A DNA stretch of 64,000 bases. It comes from Cotesia glomerata (lineage: Eukaryota > Arthropoda > Insecta > Hymenoptera > Braconidae). The translations under genes were made by a program, and so were the position numbers. Position 1 is the first letter of the stretch; the number at the start of each line of letters is the position of its first letter. The stretch spans positions 11,743,672 to 11,807,671 of the forward strand of contig NC_058166.1 in assembly GCF_020080835.1 (NCBI RefSeq), read 5' to 3'. Below, in pieces: positions 58,460-64,000 of this stretch. Below the pieces are notes generated by a model, which did no database searches, had not been told where the DNA came from, and worked only from the letters and a program-made list of their open reading frames with translations.

Positions 58460-58492
<33 letters not shown>
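57771..58492 (+). repeat. (CA)n carrier repeat, left half, interrupted by LINE E
   Basis: Head ATTAGGAAAACGGTTGACCC, palindromes such as GAGCTCTTCGAGCTC, the subrepeats, and (CA)n from 58463. The right half is 63675-63870. Confidence 0.8.
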
Positions 58493-58494
<2 letters not shown>

Positions 58495-59034
58495 GGGGCA
58501 GAAGAGATACTGCTACCGGGCGCGTCTCCCCGAGCGGATGGGAGAACGCTCGCTGTCCTTGGATGACACTTAATCTCTTAGTTGATGAGGTACAGCGGGT
58601 AGGAGCCAAGCAAAATAACCAAACAAAATAAGCTCCCGTGGACAAAACTCCCCTTTAATGGGTTGGTCACACTAACTGACCTAGCAAGACGATTGGTTCC
58701 TGCAGTAACTCACTGGGAGTGTCCGGAACCTGTATCGTAGTTTCCGACGATGCAGGCCACGGCTGATGTGAGCTTGCTCTGCCGAGGTGAAAGTTGCAGC
58801 AGTGGATCAGGAGCCAGCCACTTCGGGCCTTGATCAGGAAGTACGCAGTGAGTGTTAGAGATCGGAATCTTCACCGCTCCGAGCGAGTCTAGTCCGTCCG
58901 TGTATTCCGGGACTGGCTAAGTGTCGGCTAGGCCTCAGGGAACTGGGGTAGGAGTACTATCTCCGAGGGTACACCCGTTCCTAGTTATGGCAACCCGCTC
59001 CACTCCGTACGATGCGCTGGTAAATCAAAAAAGT

Positions 59035-60448
59035 ATGAGTACGTTACAGGAAACAAACATGAATAGAAACGGGCTTCATGCTCAACAAGCAGCGATTGAA
59101 GCAAGCGCTGACATGAAGAGAACGCAAGCGTTGGAGCGCCTTGAGAAGCTGACCATTGAGCTGCAAGAGTTTGTCCAAACTAAGGTCAATATCCACAAGG
59201 AGATAAAGACCAAGACAACCGGTGTAGTCAATGCTCTTGGAAGATTCAAGAAACTGGACGAAGAATGGCGCTCATCATTACACCGCACCCCCTTGTGCTA
59301 CATCGGAGAGAAACAGTCAAGTGGTTGTTGAAGAAGCGATGGACACTGGAGCCGAAGGTGACGGAGAATCAGTCGCTGAAGAAGAAAGTGAAACTATCAC
59401 AACGGCAGAGACTGAATCCTTTGACCAAGACGGCCGCATCCTGAGGAAGTTGAAAAGAAAAATTCGTTCTCCCGAAGGCGGAGCTTTTCATACTCCCAAG
59501 AAGCTGAAAGACGTTGGACCTGGTCATCCCATCAAGAAGCAGGAAGTGGTTAAGGATCTTCCACAAAACTCTTGTGAACAGAACAAGAAGCCAGGCTGGG
59601 AAAAGGTGCAGTCCAGAAAGGACAAGAAGAAGGAGCGCAAGAAACTGCCCCCAGAAAACGCACTGGTGCCTCCACCGAAGCCGAACCAGAAGCCAAGAAG
59701 AACAGCAACGAGACCGGAGGCACTTATTATCCGTCCAGCGAACAAAGATAAGTATTCTGAAATACTTACACGGATCAAGGCGGACGTTCGCCCAGATCAG
59801 GTCCGCAACACAGTCGAGAAGATACGCAGGACCGCGACAGGGAACATTCTCATCACGCTGTCGAAAGGCAGTAGTGATAGAGGTAAAGACCTGCAGAAGA
59901 CTATCGCGGGAATACTTAAGGAGGACGCAAATGTCATTAGTACAGGACCTGAAGAAGACCTGGAAATTCGCGATATTGACGATACTACAACTAAAGATGA
60001 CATTCTAACAGCTTTACAAGAGGCAGCTGGAAACGATTGTGGTATAACAGTAGAGGCCATTAAAATTCGTAAGGTCTTACGTAGCAGAACACAAATTGCG
60101 TCGGTGACTCTGGCAGCAACGGTAGCGCAGAAAGTGGTAGGAGAACACGGTAAGATTAGGATCGGCTGGACCAATTGTCGTATTAGAACAGTACTAAGAC
60201 CAGTCCGATGTTATAAATGCTGGCATTTTGGACACCGTGCGGTTCAGTGCACAAGTAAAGTCGACCGCTCCAAACTTTGCATTAAATGTGGAGAAGAGGG
60301 ACACAAAATCGCCGAATGTAATAAGCCTGCTAAATGCGCACTGTGTGCGGATCAATCCGGTACAGAGAATAACGCCCATCATGCCGGCACAAGCAGATGC
60401 CCAGTATACCAAGAGGCACTCAAGAAGATAACTGATAAACGAAAATGA
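59035..60448 (+). pseudogene. LINE E ORF1, frameshifted at a C run
   Basis: Starts MSTLQETNMN; the frame upstream is also open from MATRSTPYDALVN, as in A. The first ~83 residues match A. Near 59285-59295 (ACCCCCTTGTG) the frame shifts, and the rest continues from ...SQVVVEEAMDTG to the stop at 60448. The linker is unlike A, B or D (RKLKRKIRSPEGGAFHTPKK). Knuckles: CYKCWHFGHRAVQC, CIKCGEEGHKIAEC and CALC...HHAGTSRC. The shift lies at the boundary between the A-like and non-A-like parts, so it may have arisen with the chimera. Confidence 0.85.
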
Positions 60449-63420
60449 GAATACTGCAGCTAAACATCAATCACTGTGAAGCGGCACATGATTTGCTCAT
60501 GCAGACAGTACGTGAACAGAAGCTTGACCTTGTGCTTATATCGGAACCGTATAAACACCTCGGCGGCCAACCATGGGAAACTGACTGCACCAAAAAAGCT
60601 GTCATATGGTCCTGTCGCAAGCTCCCTTCCAGAGTGTCGTTAACAATGGCAGCGCCGGCTTTGTAGCAGCATCGGTAGATGGCATCCGCTTTTACAGCTG
60701 CTACACACCACCTAGCCTCACTATTGTTGAATTCATGGACTTTCTGGATCGACTGACGGAGGACGCGAAGCAGTACTACCCAGTGGCAATAGCTGGAGAC
60801 TTCAACGCCTGGGCAGTGGAATGGGGCAGCAAACACACCAACGCTCGAGGTAAAGAACTACTGGAAGCTTTTTCTACGTTAGATGTAGTATTGTTAAACA
60901 GCGGCGATGCGCCGACGTACACTAAAGGAGACGCAAGTTCTATTGTGGATCTTACTTTTGTCAGCAGCAGCCTCATCAGAGGAAACTACGACTGGAAGGT
61001 GATGGAGATCTACACGGCCAGCGATCACAATGCGATTCTCTGGGAAGTATCAAAGGACCAGAATCCTAGAAGACCGGCTAAGAAACTTGACATCGTTGGG
61101 TGGAAGGTGAAATCCTTTGACCCAGGTGCTCTAGTAGCTGCCCTAAATAGTGAACCGCTTACTACTGGATCTGCAGAAGAAATGACCAAGGACTTGATGA
61201 AGAGAGTGACCCAGGCTTGCGATACCTGCATGCCCCGTAAACGGGGCATGAACCAAAGACCTTCGGTGCACTGGTGGAACGAACACATCAGCTTCCTACG
61301 GAAAGAGTGTCTCAAGAAAAGAAGAATATCTCAGCGTGGTTATCGGCGGCCTGACTCAGCGGAACTAGTCGCAGAATACAAGAAAGCTCGTCGACATTTA
61401 AACAAAGCCATCAAGGATAGCAAGAAGAACTGCTGGAAAGAGCTAATCAACGAGGTGGACAAAGACTTGTGGGGTAGACCTTACAAGGTAGTCATGGCAC
61501 ACCTGAAATATCAGCCAATGCCGTCTCCTACGTGTCCTCAACTCTTACAGAAGATCGTGACTGCGCTGTTTCCACGACAGCGCGTTTTCAACTATCTGTT
61601 GACACAGGACGAACTGAATGATATTCCACCTGTCACGAAAGAAGAACTGATGGAAGCTTGTAACCGCGTCGGGAATAATAAAGCACCGGGATTGGACGGA
61701 ATCCCTAATATTGCCTTGAAAACATCTATTAAAGCAGCGCCAGCGTTATTCCTCGACGTCTACAACATCTGCTTGAAGGAAGGGATTTTTCCTCGGAAGT
61801 GGAAACAACAACGGCTGGTACTACTTCCTAAAGGGAAAAAGCCACCGGAAGAACCGTCATCTTATCGTCCACTCTGCATGCTGGATACAGCCGGTAAGAT
61901 ACTAGAACGTATAATCCACCAAAGGATAGAAGCAGTTGTCGATCCACTCTTGGCAGACAATCAGTACGGATTTCGGAAAGGACGATCAACCCTGGACGCG
62001 ATCAACCTGGTTGTCGGTATAGCCAAAGACGCAATCGCCGGTACCAGATGGAAGGGGGAACGAAGAAATATTGCCTGGTGGCAACTTTAGACATAAAAAT
62101 GCCTTTAACTCCGCCAACTGGGATTGCATCATGCAAGCCCTTCAAGAGATGAACGTATCAGGATACCTACGAAGGATAGTCGCTAGCTACTTCACAGATA
62201 GAGTCCTGAGATATGACACGAAGAATGGTCCAAAGGAGTATGATGTTACTGGAGGTGTACCGCAGGGTTCTGTTCTCGGTCCACTTCTCTGGAATGTCAT
62301 GTACAACGGATTGCTGAGACTGAAACTACCAAGAAACGTCAAACTGGTAGCGTACGCGGACGACGTAGCCGTAGTAATAGTCGCCAAGCATCTTGATGAG
62401 ATAAAACATATGTTCGCTATCACCTTTGAGCGAATTAACCAGTGGATGGACACAGTAAATTTACAACTGGCTAAACAGAAGACCGAGGCTGTACTTATCA
62501 CTAGCAGAAAAGTGGTGGAAACGATCAATCTAAACGTCGGAGACCAAGAAATCACATCCCAACCATTCATTCGATATCTGGGAGTGATGCTCGATGCCCG
62601 ACTTAACTTTAAACAACAAGTTGAACACGTGACCACCAAAGCATCAGCAGTAGTAGCCAACCTAGTACGATTGATGCCCAACATCGGTGGCCCGAAGCAG
62701 ACAAGGAGGTCATTGCTATCATCAGTAGTTACATCGGTCCTCACATATGGTATATCCATTTGGGCCGACGCACTTGAGATCCAAGAATCATGGAGGAAAG
62801 CATGTCCAGTTTACCGACTGAGCGCGCTAAGAGTAGCCAGCGCCTTTCGAACAATATCAGAGGAAGCAGTGTGTGTCATTTCCGGAACTTTGCCGCTCAG
62901 AGTCCTAGCTGAGGAAAGACGTAACCTTTACCAACGAAAGAGGACAACCGCACAAAGTGCCGAGGAACTCAGAGCTAAAGAACGGCAGAACAGCATCGCG
63001 CGATGGCAATCGCAGTGGGACGCCGCGACAACAGGGAGATGGACACACCGTCTCATACCAAGGATTGACGTTTGGCTTAACCGGAATCACGGCGAGGCCA
63101 ACTACTATCTGACCCAGATGTTGTCAGGACACGGCTGTTTCCGGGAGTACCTTTATCGCTTTAAGCACGATGATTGCCCAGAGTGTCCGTCTTGCCCAAG
63201 AGTTGCTGAAAATGCGGAGCACGTTTTCTTTGAGTGCCCTCGTTTTAACCCACAGCGTGATGAGTTAGAGAAGATCCTGAACAAGAAAATCACACCAGAG
63301 TCAATAGTAGAAGAAATGCTGTCATCCGAAGCTGCCTGGAACGCCACAAGCACGTTTACCACCGAAGTGCTTACAGAGCTGCGTTCCATTGAAAGAAAAA
63401 GGGCAAATGACAGAAACTAG
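60445..63420 (+). pseudogene. LINE E ORF2, two single-base frameshifts
   Basis: ATGAGA overlaps the ORF1 TGA. One T is missing near 60624 (KLP-FQSV region), and the next frame runs from there through the endonuclease (AGDFNAWAVEW, SDHNAILWE) and RT motifs NNKAPGLDGIP and FRKGRSTLDA. One base is missing near 62056 in GGTKKYCLV, after which the frame is open through NAFNSANW, GGVPQGSVLGPLLWN, YADDVA and the knuckle CPSCPRVAENAEHVFFEC to TAG at 63420. No stop codons other than those caused by the shifts. Confidence 0.9.
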
Positions 63421-63670
63421 AAGGAAGGAAAAATAACACCTTAGCCACCAGAAGGAATAGCAGTAGCTAGATCCTCCCCTCACGAAGTAATGCCTGACGG
63501 CGGTTTCCATGAGGGATTAGAGGAAAGAAGAAAAGGGGTTTAGGGTTTAGTGGGTAGGGGCGTTAGCGTCGAGTTTTAGTATGACGCTGCGTCGAGTCGC
63601 CACATATCCAGGCCGAACAGCTATGCCTGGAATCCGTAAGAAGGATTCCCCCCCCTAAGATAAAAAAAAA

Positions 63671-63674
<4 letters not shown>

Positions 63675-63714
<40 letters not shown>

Positions 63715-63870
63715 CATACAGACACCGTGACAAACTCGCGGGGATAGTCAGGGAAGCTTCCTGTGACCTTCAAACGTCGAGATCTGATGAAAACTCGATT
63801 TTTGCAAAACGGGGTGAAAACAATAACTTCCCGATTTTTGAAAATCTTCGATTTTCTTAGCGGGAAGTTA
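63675..63870 (+). repeat. (CA)n and carrier tail to the right of LINE E
   Basis: (CA)n to 63712, ACTCGCGGGGATAGTCAGGG, and the tail hairpin ending AGCGGGAAGTTAAAAA. Confidence 0.8.
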
Positions 63871-64000
63871 AAAAAATAACAATCAAAAGTTAAAGTATAA
63901 TTGGTTATAATAATAAGTGAATAAATTCTTTATAAATAATATAATTTTAATCGCTTAATAAAGTTTTCAGTTAATGTTTACATTAAAGATTCCAATTTGT

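Larger units (their letters stand above)
58493..63674 (+). mobile_element. R1-clade LINE 'E' in (CA)n, chimeric
   Basis: 5182 bp between (CA)15 and (CA)n. The 5' end starts TCGGGGCAGAAG as in A; the 3' end has 13-14 A. From ~58740 to ~59280 it is almost identical to A. After that, ORF1 and ORF2 are much closer to D (MRILQLNINHC, KQKTEAVLITSRK, TTGRWTHRLIP). Both flanks are halves of one carrier repeat. ORF1 has one and ORF2 two single-base frameshifts. Confidence 0.9.

Overview
The window looks like AT-rich insect nuclear DNA. I infer a hymenopteran, possibly a parasitoid wasp, from base composition, spliceosomal introns, an aminopeptidase of the type usually named after worm W07G4.4, and R1-clade LINEs; no single marker proves the species. 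Most of the 64 kb is transposable-element sequence sitting in the introns of one divergent host gene.

Host genes. One minus-strand gene runs from beyond 47779 down to 547. It encodes an M17-family (leucyl aminopeptidase-like) protein. Five exons can be placed by splice sites, matching phase and family motifs: 47632-47779, 29536-29888, 29174-29452, 5718-5957 and 547-996. Its introns are about 17.7 kb, 83 bp, 23.2 kb and 4.7 kb. The expected metal-binding Asp after the K-x4-D-x6-K signature is His, and the C-terminus carries an extension of about 100 residues, so it may be a pseudoenzyme. N-terminal exons were not found. Inside the 17.7-kb intron lies an intact 391-codon single-exon gene (44264-45439, minus) with two tandem copies of an unrecognised module, and the decayed remains of a Cys-rich EB-module-like gene (45660-46364, plus), one exon of which is cut by a small Helitron.

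Mobile elements. Four nearly full-length R1-clade non-LTR retrotransposons (A 16587-21616 plus, B 22728-27835 plus, D 34174-39214 minus, E 58493-63674 plus) carry ORF1 with three CCHC knuckles and ORF2 with endonuclease, reverse transcriptase and a CCHC. A fifth, more distant and 5'-truncated element (C 30192-31840, minus) is also present. A, C, D and E sit directly in (CA)n tracts. B has (CA)n only on its 3' side; its 5' end joins other repeat sequence in an anomalous duplication. In all five the sense strand matches the AC strand of the tract. Most of these tracts belong to a separate repeat family of about 0.9 kb (head: GGAAAACGGTTGACCC; tail: AGCGGGAAGTTAAAAA) that carries an internal (CA)n and so acts as a distributed landing pad. 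ORF2 start and ORF1 stop overlap as ATGA in all four long copies. In B and D the ORF1 start itself overlaps the stop of a 16-codon upstream ORF in the same way. All four long copies are damaged.

Layout. 1-5957: 3' end of the aminopeptidase gene, TTCTTGA-motif arrays and a GTTGCGGC-motif inverted element. 6026-12448: (CA)n carrier, tRNA-derived SINE, 2-kb foldback element and several MITEs. 12449-14785: unique AT-rich intron. 14786-28926: carriers with LINEs A and B and an almost identical 1.07-kb duplicated flank. 29174-29888: two aminopeptidase exons. 30015-42580: carriers with LINEs C and D, an inverted 0.7-kb repeat pair and a TA-flanked element. 43176-43910: TTAA-flanked MITE. 44264-46364: the two intronic genes. 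47632-47779: aminopeptidase exon. 49474-55728: two motif-array inverted elements, SINE, Helitron and a possible micropeptide ORF. 56320-63870: an empty carrier and a carrier holding LINE E.
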